In this document: positions 8,614-17,632 of the stretch, one piece after another
Layout of the letters: every line of letters starts with the position of its first letter
Position numbering within the stretch: position 1 is the first letter of the stretch
From: Polyangiaceae bacterium
GTDB taxonomy: Bacteria > Myxococcota_A > Polyangia > Polyangiales > Polyangiaceae
Length of the DNA: 46,541 nt
Reading direction: 5' to 3'
Assembly: GCA_019637265.1 (NCBI GenBank)
Contig: JAHBVY010000010.1
Location: 66,151 to 112,691, forward strand
Position numbers and translations under genes: made by a program
The notes under the pieces: model-generated
The model's database searches: none
What the model was told of the DNA's origin: nothing
What the model saw: the letters and a program-made list of their open reading frames with translations, nothing else

Positions 8614-9330
8614 ATGGCTGACGTGATAGCGTCCAAGGCGCCTCCTGAGGGCATCGCCGCGCGCCTCGCGGCGGTGCAGCGCCGGGTGGCGGAGGCGGCA
8701 GCGCGCGCTGGGCGCGACGCCGCGGCGGTGGCGCTGCTCGCCGTCTCCAAGCGTCACCCGGCGGACGCGGTGCGCGCGGCGTACGCCGCGGGGCAGCGCA
8801 CGTTTGGGGAGAACTACGTGCAGGAGCTGGCCCTCAAGGCAGAGGCGCTGCGCGAGCTGCCGGGCATTCGCTGGCACCTGATCGGCCATTTGCAGCGTAA
8901 CAAAGCAAAACAGGTGGTGCCCTGGGTGACGCGGGTGTCCAGCGTGGACTCACCGCGCGTCGCGGAGGCGCTGAGCGCGCCCGCGGAGCGCCTGGGGCGC
9001 CACGTCGAGGTGCTGGTGGAGGTGAACCTCGCGGCGGAGGCGAGCAAGGCCGGGTGCGCTCCGAGCGAGCTCGGCGCGCTGCTCGCGCACATCGAGGCGC
9101 TGCCCGGCCTGAAGCTGATGGGGCTGATGGCGATCCCCCCAGCGGGTCAGGCAGCTGAGCTGACGCGAGGCCACTTCGAGGCGCTCGCCGCGCTCCAGCG
9201 CGAGCACGGGGGCGCGGCGCGGCTCCCGGAGCTGTCCATGGGGATGAGCGACGACCTGGAGCTGGCGATCGAAGCGGGCTCCACCGAGGTGCGGGTGGGC
9301 ACCGCCATCTTCGGCGCGCGAGGCTCGTGA
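8614..9330 (+). CDS. Pyridoxal phosphate homeostasis protein (YggS/PLPBP family)
   Basis: A protein of 238 residues, close to the usual 230-250 of the family. The alanine-racemase-like TIM barrel is recognised by LLAVSKRHPADAVRAAY, with the PLP-binding lysine at about residue 46, and by FGENYVQELALKAEAL, IRWHLIGHLQRNK, and near the end the stretch LSMGMSDDLELAIEAGSTEV followed by VRVGTAIFG, the phosphate-binding signature. Members bind PLP without known catalysis and buffer the B6 and amino-acid pools. The stop overlaps the start of rarA (GTGATG), so the two genes are probably coupled. Confidence 0.95.
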   Translation: MADVIASKAPPEGIAARLAAVQRRVAEAAARAGRDAAAVALLAVSKRHPADAVRAAYAAGQRTFGENYVQELALKAEALRELPGIRWHLIGHLQRNKAKQVVPWVTRVSSVDSPRVAEALSAPAERLGRHVEVLVEVNLAAEASKAGCAPSELGALLAHIEALPGLKLMGLMAIPPAGQAAELTRGHFEALAALQREHGGAARLPELSMGMSDDLELAIEAGSTEVRVGTAIFGARGS

Positions 9331-10664
9331 TGGCGGGCCAGCAGCAGAGCTTACTTTCCAGCGCAGGGCGCGCAGGGGCGGGCGCGCCGCTCGCCGATCG
9401 CATGCGCCCGCAGCGCTTGAGCGAGGTGGTGGGGCAGCGGCACCTGCTGGGTGAAGGGCAGCTCTTGGCGCGCGCGATCCAGGAAGACAGGTTGCCTTCT
9501 TTCATCCTGTGGGGGCCGCCCGGCTCAGGGAAGACGACGCTGGCGGCGGTGGTGGCGCAGGCGACCCGCTCGGAGTTCGTCCCTTTCAGCGCGGTGCTCG
9601 GCGGGGTGGCGGAGCTCCGGCAGATCATCAAGCAGGCCAAGGAGCGCCGCGACTACCAGGGGCAGAGCACGATCCTGTTCGTGGATGAGATCCACCGCTT
9701 CAACAAGGCACAGCAAGACGCCTTCTTGCCCCACGTGGAGAGCGGCACCATCCGCCTGATCGGCGCCACCACGGAGAACCCCTCCTTCGCGGTGAACGCC
9801 GCGGTGCTGAGCCGCGCCCGCGTTTTCCGTATGGAACCGCTGACCGAGGCGGAGCTGGTCTCGCTGCTCGAGCGCGCCCTCACGGACGCCACGCGCGGCT
9901 TGGCGAAGGGGCTCGAAGCGCCGGTCACCACCGAGCCGGAGGTGCTGCAGGCGATCGCGCGCTTCGGCGCCGGTGACGCGCGGCGCGCCTTGGGCCTCCT
10001 GGAGACGGCCTTCACCCTGCGCCCCTCACCCGAAGCGCCCCTCGACCTCGAGCTGGTGAAGCAAGCCGCGGGCGCGCCCGCGCTGCTCTACGACAAGTCC
10101 GGCGAAGAGCACTACAACGTGGTGAGCGCGCTCATCAAGTCGATGCGCGGCTCCGATCCGGACGCCGCCATCTACTGGCTGATGCGCATGCTGGAGGCGG
10201 GGGACGATCCCTTGTTCGTGCTGCGGCGCTTGATGATCTTCGCGAGTGAAGACGTCGGCAACGCCGACCCACGCGCGCTCAGCGTCGCCGTGGACGCCGA
10301 CGCCGCCTTCCGTCGCATGGGCATGCCCGAAGGCCTGTACCCCATCGCCCACGCTTGCCTCTACCTGGCGAGCTGCCCCAAGTCGAACGCGGTGGGTCGC
10401 GCCTTCACCGCCGCGAAGGAGGCGATTCAGCGCTATGGTGCGCTCCCCGTACCACTCTCGCTCCGCAACGCCCCCACCCAGCTGATGAAGGACGAAGGCT
10501 ACGGCAGCGGCTACCAGTACCCCCACGACCACCCCGGCGCCTGGGTAGAGGCGCAGTACCTGCCGGACGCTTTGGTCGGCGCGCGCTTCTACCAACCGGG
10601 CGAGCAAGGCCTGGAGAAGGCGATCAGCGAGCGCCTGGCGCGGCTTCGCGGCGGCGATCGGTAG
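9330..10664 (+). CDS. rarA: Replication-associated recombination protein A (AAA+ ATPase)
   Basis: A protein of 444 residues from the ATG at 9330; the GTG immediately before it is also in frame. It has the RarA/MgsA order: an N-terminal MRPQRLSEVVGQRHLLG, Walker A GPPGSGKTT near residues 62-70, Walker B FVDEIHRFNKAQQDAFLP, sensor-1 LIGATTENPSF, an arginine finger region SRARVF, then the helical tetramerisation domain containing YNVVSALIKSMRGSDPDAAI and YWLMRMLEAGDDP. The protein acts at stalled replication forks with single-stranded-DNA-binding protein and RecA. It follows the PLPBP gene with overlapping codons and ends 4 bp from the stop of the convergent hpt gene. Confidence 0.96.
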   Translation: MAGQQQSLLSSAGRAGAGAPLADRMRPQRLSEVVGQRHLLGEGQLLARAIQEDRLPSFILWGPPGSGKTTLAAVVAQATRSEFVPFSAVLGGVAELRQIIKQAKERRDYQGQSTILFVDEIHRFNKAQQDAFLPHVESGTIRLIGATTENPSFAVNAAVLSRARVFRMEPLTEAELVSLLERALTDATRGLAKGLEAPVTTEPEVLQAIARFGAGDARRALGLLETAFTLRPSPEAPLDLELVKQAAGAPALLYDKSGEEHYNVVSALIKSMRGSDPDAAIYWLMRMLEAGDDPLFVLRRLMIFASEDVGNADPRALSVAVDADAAFRRMGMPEGLYPIAHACLYLASCPKSNAVGRAFTAAKEAIQRYGALPVPLSLRNAPTQLMKDEGYGSGYQYPHDHPGAWVEAQYLPDALVGARFYQPGEQGLEKAISERLARLRGGDR

Positions 10665-10668
10665 ACGC

Positions 10669-11232
10669 TCAGCGAGGCTTACTGGGATCCGTCACTTCAC
10701 CGATGAACGGCAGGTTGCGGAGCTTCTGCGACCAGTCCAGGCCGTAACCCACCACGAAGCGGTCCTCGATGGTGAAGCCGAGGTAGTCGATGTGGATCTC
10801 CCTCACCTTGCGCGCGGGCTTGTGGAGCAGCGAACAGACGCGCACGCTGGCGGGGCGCCGCGTGTGGATTTGCTCTTGGAGGTAGCTGAGGGTGAGCCCC
10901 GTGTCGACGATGTCCTCCACGATCAGCACGTCGAGATCGGCGAGCGGCGTGCTGACGTCCTGGGTGATCTGCACGACCCCCGAGGTCTTGGTGTCCTCGC
11001 CGTAGCTCGACACCCCCATGAACTCCATGCGGAGCGGCAGCGCGATGGCGCGCGCGAGGTCGGCCATGAACAGGCAGCTCCCCTTCAAGATGCACAGGAG
11101 CACCAGGTTGCCGCCCGCGTAGTCGCGGGTGATCTGCTCACCGAGCTCTTGGACCCGCGCGCGGATCTGCTCCTCGGTGAAGATCACCGATATTCCCTCT
11201 CGAATGTCGACGGGCGGCTTCGCTGGCTCCAT
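10669..11232 (-). CDS. hpt: Hypoxanthine phosphoribosyltransferase
   Basis: A protein of 187 residues from the ATG at 11232. A GTG at 11280 that overlaps the comEC stop would add 16 residues and cannot be excluded. The PRPP-binding motif reads [17 protein letters not shown], the diagnostic 6-oxopurine phosphoribosyltransferase signature. The N-terminal [18 protein letters not shown], the [17 protein letters not shown] loop, the flexible-loop segment [15 protein letters not shown] and the C-terminal [20 protein letters not shown] are all as in bacterial Hpt. The enzyme salvages hypoxanthine, and often guanine, with PRPP to give IMP or GMP. It lies directly downstream of comEC in the same direction. 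Confidence 0.95.
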   Translation of the reverse strand: MEPAKPPVDIREGISVIFTEEQIRARVQELGEQITRDYAGGNLVLLCILKGSCLFMADLARAIALPLRMEFMGVSSYGEDTKTSGVVQITQDVSTPLADLDVLIVEDIVDTGLTLSYLQEQIHTRRPASVRVCSLLHKPARKVREIHIDYLGFTIEDRFVVGYGLDWSQKLRNLPFIGEVTDPSKPR

Positions 11233-11276
11233 CAGCGTGAGGTACAGAGCGCTCCGCCGGACGTCAACGCTCACCC

Positions 11277-13751
11277 TCACGGCTCGGCGCCTGCGAGCGC
11301 TGGGCTCCGCGCCTGCGGCGGCACGCGGCGTGACTCACCGCGCAGCGCGAAGCCGGTGTAGTGGAGCTCACCTCCGCGCAGCGTGAGCTCCAGGCTGCCT
11401 CGATCGTCGATGCGCCAGGTGCTGATGTGGCTCTGGCTCAGGCGATCCATCACCTCCTGATGCGGGTGCCCGAAGCGGTTACGCACCCCGCAGGAGATCC
11501 CGACTAGCGCAGGGCGCACCGCGCGCAAGAAGCCTTCACTCGTGGAGGTGCGGCTGCCGTGGTGCCCTGCCTTGAGCCAATCCGCGTCGAGGCGCGCGCC
11601 TCGCTCGAGCAGCGCTAGCTCCTGCGCCTCCTCCGCGTCCCCAGTGAACAGGAGCGCGCGACCGTTCATCTCGAAGCGCAGCACCAGCGAGTTGTCGTTC
11701 TCACCCAGCTCCGGCGCGAGCGGGCAGGGCCCGATCACCTCGAGCCGGTAGTCAGCACCACTGAGATGGGCGTCGCACAGCTCCGCGCTGGTGCGCACGC
11801 GCGGCACCTTGGCGAGCGCGCGCCGATAGCTCGCACCCCCAGGCGAACCAGAGACCCACAGCTCCCCCACGCTCACCGCCTCGAGCACGCTCGTGATGCC
11901 ACCGTAGTGATCCGGGTGCGGGTGAGTGAGCACCACCACGTCGATGTGAGCGCGCCGTCGCTCGCGCAGAATAGGCAGGATGACGCGCGCGCCAGGATCG
12001 AAACCGGCGCCCTCCATGGGTGAGCCGCCCGCGTCGATCAGCATCAGGCGCCCATCCGGGAGGTCCACCAACGCGGCGTCTCCCTGACCCACGTCGAGCT
12101 GCGCCACGCGGAGCACCCCGCGCGGCGTCTGAGCCCAGCGCACCCACGCTTCAGCGCCTCCGAGCAGCGCCAAGCTGAGCGCTCCGAAGGCCAACGCGCG
12201 TCGCCGCGCACCGCGCCAAGCGGCGATCAGGGTGGCGGCGCCTCCAGCGCCCAACACCACCAAGTGCAGCGCGCCCGGCGGCGGCACCGCGAAGGCCAGC
12301 GCGCTGGCGTCCGCGCTCAGGTGCGCCACCTGACGTACGATGAGCAGCGCGCCACCTGCGACGCGCGCGGCGCCGAGCTCGAGGCTGGGGAGCGGCGTCA
12401 TCACCGCGTGCGCGAGGCACAGCGGCAACGCCACGATCTCCCCGAGCGGCGCCGCCACCACGTTCGCCAGGACGCCCGCCAGGGTGAGGTCGGGGCTCAT
12501 CAAAGCGAGCAGCGGCGCGCAAGGCACCATCGAGCCCACCGTGGCGAGCACGGACGCCGTGAGGTAGCGAAACACGCGGCTCTTGCCCGTGAGGGTGAGG
12601 CGCTCGGCCCAGGCGAGCGCTGGGGAACCGACGCACACCAGCCCCACGGTGGCCGCAGCGGAGAGCAAGAAGGAGATGTCGTAAGCGACGAGCGGATCGA
12701 CCGCCGCCCCGGCACACAAGGACCACCCGAGGCTCCGCGCAGGCCCCGCGCGGCGCGAGACGACCCGCGCGGCGAACACCGCCGTGAGCATGAACGCCGC
12801 GCGCCAAGCAGAGCCGCTGCCTCCCGCGTAGTCGGCGTAGAGCAGCGCGAGCGGGCAGCCCACGGCGGCGCTCAGGCGCGCCACGCAGATCCTCGAGGAG
12901 AGCCAGGTGACGCGCACGAGCAGCGCCGTCATCAACCCCACCAGGCTCACCACGGCGAACACTAAGTGAGTTCCACTGACGGCTAGCAGGTGGGCGAGGC
13001 CGCTGCGGCGGAAAGCCTCATCGTCCTCTGGGTCGAGGTCGTTCTCACCGAGCACCAGCGCGCGCGCCATGGGCGCTGCCAGCGGATCGAAGGTCGCCAA
13101 GATGCGGCGCCGAGCGTGCGCACGAGCGCCGTCGATGGTGTGCCTGAGCCCCCAGCCGCTCGCGGTGCGCTCCAGGCTGAGCACCGTGCCGCTCAGGGTG
13201 GCCTCGCGGCGCGCGGCGCCGGGGCGCGGATCGGCCAGCTCCAGGTTCCTCAAGATCTGCACCGGAGCGATCTGAACGTTCACGTCCACCCGATCGCCAC
13301 GTCGTAAGTCATCCGGACCGCCGTGGAGTCGCACCCGGTGCCTCCCGGGGACCGCGCGGCCGTCACACGAGAGCGTGAGATCCGTAAGGAAAGACGGCTC
13401 ACCACCGCGCGCCACGGGTGAGCTCACGATCGCGCCCTCTCCCTGACAGCGTGAGTCCGGCCCGACCAGGACCCGCGCCGCCCCCCAAGCGCGCTCATGG
13501 CCCTGCACCTCGGCGGTGGCGCGCAACCCACCAACCGCCACCGCGATCAGCACGGCGACGCGAAGCCCATGGCCCATCACGCGCCAAGTGACGAGCGCCA
13601 TCATCAGGACGCCTGCCAACAGCGCCAGTGGCTGCGTCACAGCGACCCCGCCCAGCGACAGCCCCACGCCGAGCACGAGCGCCGGATCCAGCCGCCTCCC
13701 GCCGCCCACGCGCTGAGCCAGCGCATGCTCTACCGCCTGAGCCGGCGTCAT
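11277..13751 (-). CDS. comEC: ComEC/Rec2-type DNA internalisation channel with metallo-beta-lactamase-like domain
   Basis: A protein of 824 residues with the full ComEC architecture. Hydrophobic helices lie at the N-terminus, followed by an OB-like DUF4131 region of about 100-220. The Competence domain contains [20 protein letters not shown], then [20 protein letters not shown], the signature HLLAVSG, followed by many membrane helices. The C-terminal metallo-beta-lactamase-like domain has [31 protein letters not shown] near residue 605, [12 protein letters not shown] and [12 protein letters not shown]. The HxHxDH and later His/Asp residues needed for metal binding are present, so the nuclease-like domain should be intact. 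It is the inner-membrane channel for single-stranded DNA uptake in natural transformation. No other competence gene is nearby. Confidence 0.95.
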   Translation of the reverse strand: MTPAQAVEHALAQRVGGGRRLDPALVLGVGLSLGGVAVTQPLALLAGVLMMALVTWRVMGHGLRVAVLIAVAVGGLRATAEVQGHERAWGAARVLVGPDSRCQGEGAIVSSPVARGGEPSFLTDLTLSCDGRAVPGRHRVRLHGGPDDLRRGDRVDVNVQIAPVQILRNLELADPRPGAARREATLSGTVLSLERTASGWGLRHTIDGARAHARRRILATFDPLAAPMARALVLGENDLDPEDDEAFRRSGLAHLLAVSGTHLVFAVVSLVGLMTALLVRVTWLSSRICVARLSAAVGCPLALLYADYAGGSGSAWRAAFMLTAVFAARVVSRRAGPARSLGWSLCAGAAVDPLVAYDISFLLSAAATVGLVCVGSPALAWAERLTLTGKSRVFRYLTASVLATVGSMVPCAPLLALMSPDLTLAGVLANVVAAPLGEIVALPLCLAHAVMTPLPSLELGAARVAGGALLIVRQVAHLSADASALAFAVPPPGALHLVVLGAGGAATLIAAWRGARRRALAFGALSLALLGGAEAWVRWAQTPRGVLRVAQLDVGQGDAALVDLPDGRLMLIDAGGSPMEGAGFDPGARVILPILRERRRAHIDVVVLTHPHPDHYGGITSVLEAVSVGELWVSGSPGGASYRRALAKVPRVRTSAELCDAHLSGADYRLEVIGPCPLAPELGENDNSLVLRFEMNGRALLFTGDAEEAQELALLERGARLDADWLKAGHHGSRTSTSEGFLRAVRPALVGISCGVRNRFGHPHQEVMDRLSQSHISTWRIDDRGSLELTLRGGELHYTGFALRGESRRVPPQARSPALAGAEP

Positions 13752-13857
13752 GCGGCGCGCCTACGCAAGATCGCGGCCAAAGCTCGGGTGCGCGAATCAC
13801 CGACGATCGCGCGCTACCTTGGCTGTGCAGCACCTGGCGGCCGGCGGCGCCGCCACC

Positions 13858-14598
13858 TCACGGGCGTCGGGCCAGCACGAAGCGCTCCAGGTTGCCTTTG
13901 GGACCGGGCAGGGTGGAGTCGACGGACGCCAGGATCTCGAAGCCGACAGTAGTCAGTGACTCTGTCGCATTGCTGATGGCAGCGCTACGGAGCTCGGGGT
14001 CGCGGATCACCCCTTGATGTTGGCGCGCGGCCTCTCGACCCACCTCGAACTGAGGCTTCACCATCGCGAGCAGGTGTCCCCCGGGGCGCAGCGTGGAGCG
14101 GGCTGCTGGAGCGAGCTTCGAGAGGCCGATGAAGCTGGCGTCGATGGTGATGAGATCGATCGGCTCCGGAAAATCTGATTCCGCGAGGAAACGTGCGTTG
14201 GTCCGATCTCGAACGACGACGCGCGGATCATTCGCGAGCTGCTGGGCGAGCTGGCCCTCCCCCACGTCCACCGCGTACACTCGCGCCGCTCCGCGCTGGA
14301 GCAGGCAGTCAGTGAACCCGCCGGTGGAGGCGCCGATGTCCACCACGGTGAGGCCCTCGGGGTCCAGCTGGGCACGAAATGCATCGAGCGCCCCCTCGAG
14401 CTTGTACCCCCCACGCGACACGAAGCGCTCCAGCCCCCGCACCGAGAGCGCGGCGTCGCTCGGCAGCGCGAGGCCCGGCTTGTCCACTCGCTGTTCCACA
14501 TGGAAAACCCGCCCCGCCATGATGTACGCCTGAGCGCGCGCGCGGCTCGGCGCGAGGCCGCGCTCCACCAGCAGCACATCGACGCGCGTCTTCTTCAT
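13858..14598 (-). CDS. tlyA: TlyA-family rRNA 2'-O-methyltransferase (S4 plus FtsJ-like domain)
   Basis: A protein of 246 residues from the ATG at 14598, chosen because the family begins with KKTRVDVLLVERGLAPSRA at the start of the S4 domain. Residues of about 1-60 form the S4 RNA-binding domain (RAQAYIMAGRVFHVEQRV). The rest is a Rossmann methyltransferase: FVSRGGYKLEGALDAF, then VVDIGASTGGFTDCLLQRGA (motif I), YAVDVGEGQLAQQL, and the catalytic region LITIDASFIGLSKL and LLAMVKPQFEVG, including the conserved Lys and Glu. TlyA methylates 2'-OH groups of cytidines in 16S and 23S rRNA and is also annotated as haemolysin A. The coding sequence contains a near-parS palindrome at 14492-14507. Confidence 0.93.
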   Translation of the reverse strand: MKKTRVDVLLVERGLAPSRARAQAYIMAGRVFHVEQRVDKPGLALPSDAALSVRGLERFVSRGGYKLEGALDAFRAQLDPEGLTVVDIGASTGGFTDCLLQRGAARVYAVDVGEGQLAQQLANDPRVVVRDRTNARFLAESDFPEPIDLITIDASFIGLSKLAPAARSTLRPGGHLLAMVKPQFEVGREAARQHQGVIRDPELRSAAISNATESLTTVGFEILASVDSTLPGPKGNLERFVLARRP

Positions 14599-15036
14599 GC
14601 GTAGGGGAATTCTTGGATGCGTACCGCGAGTGCCACAGCTCACGCATCAGGAGTGGGCCGCGCTAGAGCGCAGCGATGGGATCGGGCAACACGGCGGTGG
14701 GGTGCGGCGACGGAGCGCAGCCGCTGCATGCGGTGTTTTCCCATGGCGTTTCAGGCTCTGCGCGAGCCGAGTCGCGCTCCCTCGAGTTGGTTCAACCTGT
14801 TGCGCCTTCCAGCCGCAACGGAGGGCGCACGAGAGTACGGGTGCGGCTGTGAACCAAGGGCCCACTTCCCGCGGAATTTCCGCTGGGTGCGTAGCATTTT
14901 GCGCAAATTGTATTCTTGCGTTATGCGCGGAAGCTTCTAAAGAATGGCGCGTAGCAGGTGGCGCCGAGGGGCTAGGGGAGCACCTCGCGCTGCACACTCG
15001 CGGAACCCCATTTCGGGAATACTGGAGACTTACAGC
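14599..15036. other. 438-bp gap between divergent genes; no convincing gene
   Basis: The several open frames here have no recognisable product, and I regard them as chance frames. The stretch nearest the outer membrane gene is relatively AT-rich. A weak sigma70-like pair, TTGCGC at 14899-14904 and TATGCG at 14922-14927 with 17 bp between, could serve the barrel gene. A palindrome GCGGAATTTCCGC lies at 14870-14882. Nothing else stands out. Confidence 0.4.
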
Positions 15037-15789
15037 ATGCAACAGAAGATTCGGTTCGGCTTGGCTGGCGCGGTGAGCGCCGCGGTGTTGACTCTCGCGG
15101 GCGGCGCCCTGGCGCAAGAGGCGAGCGCCGAGGCAGGGCTGGCTCTGCCGGCGGCAGGAGCCACCGCTGGTGGTTCGGATCACGCGGCCATGTCGGAGCA
15201 CGTTGGCGTGGGCTACCTCGGGCGCCGCTCGATCCCGATCGCAGGCTTCAGTGGCACCGGGATTACTGCCGCGTCCGTCGACGCGCCGGTGATCGGCGTG
15301 CGCTACTGGCTCGACCCGGGCATGGGCCTGGACGTGGGCCTCGGCTTCTTCTCCAGCGGCGGCAGCTCGGAGACGGTCTCGGGTGGCACCACGGTGGAGA
15401 CGGACGACCCCGGCGTGATGGGCTTCCTGCTCCACGCGGGCCTGCCCTTCAACCTGGCGGACGACGGCCACTTCAGCTTCCAGGTCATCCCGGAGCTCAA
15501 CGTCGGCTTTGCAAACTCGACGGTGGAGCAAGATCCGGACGACCTCAAGCTCAGCGGCTTCGTGTTCGACATCGGTGCGCGCGCGGGCGCTGAGGTGCAC
15601 TTCGGCTTCATCGGCATCCCGCAGCTCGCCCTCCAGGGCAGCGTCGGCGTGCTGTTCCGCATGGAGAGCCGCAAGGCCGAGCAGGGTGACGTCGAAGCAA
15701 GCCAGTCGAGCACCCTCATCACCACCACGGTGGGCGACAACCCCTGGAACATCTTCACCAGCAACGTCTCGGCGCTCTACTACTTCTAG
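15037..15789 (+). CDS. Outer membrane beta-barrel-like protein
   Basis: A protein of 250 residues from ATG 15037, preceded by CTGGAG at the right distance for a ribosome-binding site. A Sec signal peptide is clear: MQQKIRFG, a hydrophobic core AVSAAVLTLAGG, then ALA before QEAS. The mature part alternates hydrophobic and polar residues with many Gly, and has short-strand segments such as GVRYWLDPGMGLDVGLGFF, FSFQVIPELNVGF and LALQGSVGVLFRME. It ends in ALYYF, an aromatic C-terminal residue typical of outer membrane barrels recognised by BamA. This suggests an OmpA-like or OmpW-like eight-strand barrel. A GC-rich hairpin lies just downstream. The ligand or role is unknown. Confidence 0.75.
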   Translation: MQQKIRFGLAGAVSAAVLTLAGGALAQEASAEAGLALPAAGATAGGSDHAAMSEHVGVGYLGRRSIPIAGFSGTGITAASVDAPVIGVRYWLDPGMGLDVGLGFFSSGGSSETVSGGTTVETDDPGVMGFLLHAGLPFNLADDGHFSFQVIPELNVGFANSTVEQDPDDLKLSGFVFDIGARAGAEVHFGFIGIPQLALQGSVGVLFRMESRKAEQGDVEASQSSTLITTTVGDNPWNIFTSNVSALYYF

Positions 15790-15799
15790 TGGCGCGCCC

Positions 15800-15827
15800 G
15801 CGGGGGTGGGCTTCAGCCCGCCCCTGC
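15800..15827 (+). terminator. Hairpin downstream of the beta-barrel gene
   Basis: GCGGGGGTGGGC, a TTCA loop and GCCCGCCCCTGC form an imperfect 12-bp stem with non-Watson-Crick pairs. It is followed by a loosely T-rich stretch (GTTTGTGTTCTT). It could attenuate transcription between the barrel gene and the lipoprotein gene. Confidence 0.4.
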
Positions 15828-15861
15828 GGTACGTTTGTGTTCTTCGAGGCGGAGGTAACCC

Positions 15862-16494
15862 ATGGTGAAGAAATTGAGCGGATGGGTCTTGGCGGCGGGC
15901 GCGGGTGCGCTGCTGGTGGCGTGCGCCACCGAGGGCAGCGGCGGGTCGTACGCGAGCTTCGATCCGGCGCAGGAGCAGGCCGGCAACACCGCGACGGAGC
16001 GAGCGGGTAACACCGCGACAGAGCGAGCGGGTAACACCGCGACGGAGCGAGCGCCGAACTTCAGTGAGCACGCGTGCAGCAACAGCTCGTTGCTCGATAT
16101 CCTTCGCGCGGCGGACGGCCTGTGTGTCGCAATCCTCTCGTGCGGCGAAGCGTTCCAGCCGGAGGACGAGTTCGACCCTGAGACGGATGGGGAGAGCGAG
16201 TTCGAGGAGCGTCGGCTGACGGCGTGGGACGGCTACCTCGCGGTCATGCGGGCGTTGCCCGTGATGCGGCCCCAAGCGGAGGGTCCTGATCCTGAGCCAT
16301 TCTGCGGCTTCGCAGAGGCGTGTGAGGCGGATCCGAATTGCGGAGCAGGCCTGTCGGTCTGCGTTAGCTCGGACATCGTCGAGTGTTTCAGGGGCATCAC
16401 GGCGCTGATCACCTGCGACGCGAGCATGTTGTCCCTGACCGAGGCGGACATCCCGCCAGCCTGCTTGCGGGTCTCGGAGTTCATCGACGACTGA
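15862..16494 (+). CDS. Lipoprotein with three AGNTATER repeats
   Basis: A protein of 210 residues from ATG 15862 with a strong ribosome-binding site (GGAGGT) 10 bp upstream. The signal peptide (KKLSGWVLAAGAGALLVAC) ends in a lipobox with Cys 21 or so. Residues of about 40-63 are three direct copies of AGNTATER, encoded by near-identical 24-bp units, forming a hydrophilic stalk next to the lipid anchor. The rest is Cys-rich (about ten cysteines in 150 residues, for example LCVAILSCGEAF, FCGFAEACEADPNCGAGL), so a disulfide-bonded extracytoplasmic domain is likely. I know of no matching family. A good intrinsic terminator follows. Confidence 0.8.
   Translation: MVKKLSGWVLAAGAGALLVACATEGSGGSYASFDPAQEQAGNTATERAGNTATERAGNTATERAPNFSEHACSNSSLLDILRAADGLCVAILSCGEAFQPEDEFDPETDGESEFEERRLTAWDGYLAVMRALPVMRPQAEGPDPEPFCGFAEACEADPNCGAGLSVCVSSDIVECFRGITALITCDASMLSLTEADIPPACLRVSEFIDD
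15982..16053 (+). repeat. Three 24-bp tandem repeats inside the lipoprotein gene
   Basis: Units of the form GC(C/G)GG(C/T)AACACCGCGAC, followed by (G/A)GAGCGA, encode the octapeptide AGNTATER three times with very few substitutions. The in-frame 24-bp period implies recent slippage expansion of the coding sequence. Confidence 0.8.
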
Positions 16495-16532
16495 GCCGCT
16501 CCACCCAACCGAGCAGTTCCCCTGCTCACCCT

Positions 16533-16565
16533 AGCGCCCGCCTCACCGCGGGCGCTTCGGTTTTT
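16533..16565 (+). terminator. Rho-independent terminator after the repeat lipoprotein
   Basis: A perfect 9-bp stem (AGCGCCCGC and GCGGGCGCT) with a 6-nt loop is followed after TCGG by a run of five T. It lies 38 bp after the lipoprotein stop. Confidence 0.85.
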
Positions 16566-16909
16566 GTGCTCAGCGCTCTGGCTCCAACTGTAGCTCCTGC
16601 GCACGTGCAGCCCCCAGCACCTCCGTCCTGGCTCCGAGGCTCAACTTCAGGCTCGGGTTTTGGGGGTTTGGCAAGCCGCTGCCAGGCGCTGGGATAGGCG
16701 CTGGGCGCTGCGCTAGCTTGCATTACCGTGAGGAAATTATTCGTTTGACCGAGCGCATTGGTATCGCCGCAGAGTGACCTGCCAAACCCCAACCCCAAGC
16801 TGCTGTCAGCCCCGGGGAAGCACCAGGTTGAGTGAAGGCGTGTGCTCGCGCTGCGTCACTCGGCTCCTGGCATGCACCATGCAAAAGCTCGCTGGTGACC
16901 AGCGAAGTG
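16566..16909. other. Non-coding gap with inverted partial copies of the R1 repeat
   Basis: GGGTTTTGGGGGTTTGGCA at 16655-16673 and its inverted counterpart TGCCAAACCCCAACCCC at 16780-16796 bracket about 105 bp that include an AT-richer patch (GGAAATTATTCGTTTGACC). This patch is a plausible promoter area for the polysaccharide locus. No gene is evident unless the methyltransferase starts at the upstream GTG 16832. Confidence 0.45.
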
Positions 16910-17602
16910 ATGCTCTACTCCGGGACCCGTCTGCTGCAGTTTGCCCTGCGTGGCGTTCAGTACGTCGCGGCGAATGTCGCCAATCTGCGACACCGAACTG
17001 ATGCTGTTTTTAGTCACACGGGCGTCGGCGACCTCTACAAGGCCTGGCAAGTAGCTCAGCTGCTCCCACCATCAGACGGCCGCCTGCTGGATGTTGGGTG
17101 CGGGCGTGGCAGGTTGATCCAGCAGATCCAACTATTTAAACAGGTAAACTGCCTTGGTGTCGATCTCCAGGTGCCGAGCGGCAAGCCTCACCTGAGCGTG
17201 TACGACGGTCGCGAGCTCCCCTTCGAGAGCGGTTCCTTCGATGCGGTGGTCTTCGGTTACGTGCTGCACCACCTCTCACGAGCGCACGCGACGGCGCTGG
17301 TGACGGAGGCGCTGCGCGTGCTGCGCGGCGAAGGCAAGCTCATCCTCCTGGAGGACTCCTTGGCCAGCATCGGCCCGAGCTACCGGCTCCGTAACTGGGC
17401 GCACTTCATCGAAGCCGGGCTCGAGTACGCGGGCCGCTCGAAGAGCTACCGCGCACCGCGGCGCCCGGAGATGTTCCTGAACCACGCAGGGTGGCGATCC
17501 TTCCTAGCGAGCTTCCCAGGCGTGACGCGCGTCGACATCACCCCCTTGGCCCCGCAGTTCACCTACAAGCACCACACCTTGATCTGCGCGCACTTGGGGT
17601 AA
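16910..17602 (+). CDS. Class I SAM-dependent methyltransferase (polysaccharide locus)
   Basis: I prefer the ATG at 16910 (230 residues); an in-frame GTG at 16832 would add 26 residues without obvious homology. A short amphipathic N-terminus precedes the Rossmann core: motif I LLDVGCGRGRLIQQI, acidic motif II LGVDLQVPSG, then ELPFESGSFDAVVFGYVLHH and LRVLRGEGKLILLEDS. This is the Methyltransf_11 pattern. A C-terminal helical part (RNWAHFIEAGLEYA, FLNHAGWRSFLASF) may shape the acceptor site. Standing first in a sugar-transfer locus it probably methylates a sugar, lipid carrier or end-capping residue; this is inference. Confidence 0.82.
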   Translation: MLYSGTRLLQFALRGVQYVAANVANLRHRTDAVFSHTGVGDLYKAWQVAQLLPPSDGRLLDVGCGRGRLIQQIQLFKQVNCLGVDLQVPSGKPHLSVYDGRELPFESGSFDAVVFGYVLHHLSRAHATALVTEALRVLRGEGKLILLEDSLASIGPSYRLRNWAHFIEAGLEYAGRSKSYRAPRRPEMFLNHAGWRSFLASFPGVTRVDITPLAPQFTYKHHTLICAHLG

Positions 17603-17632
17603 AATGCAGACCGGCTTCACCAAGCTTCCGTC

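Noticed and set aside
14492..14507. A true parS site
   Set aside because: TGTTCCACATGGAAAA resembles the parS pattern but lacks the central CG and has a mismatched end; it lies in the tlyA coding sequence. It is kept only as part of the broader palindrome observation.
15982..16053. CRISPR-like array
   Set aside because: The repeats are contiguous 24-bp coding units without spacers and are in frame with the lipoprotein.
14647..16275. 542-residue minus-strand open frame opposite the barrel and repeat lipoprotein genes
   Set aside because: The plus strand carries two signal peptides, good ribosome-binding sites and a terminator; the minus frame has no domain.
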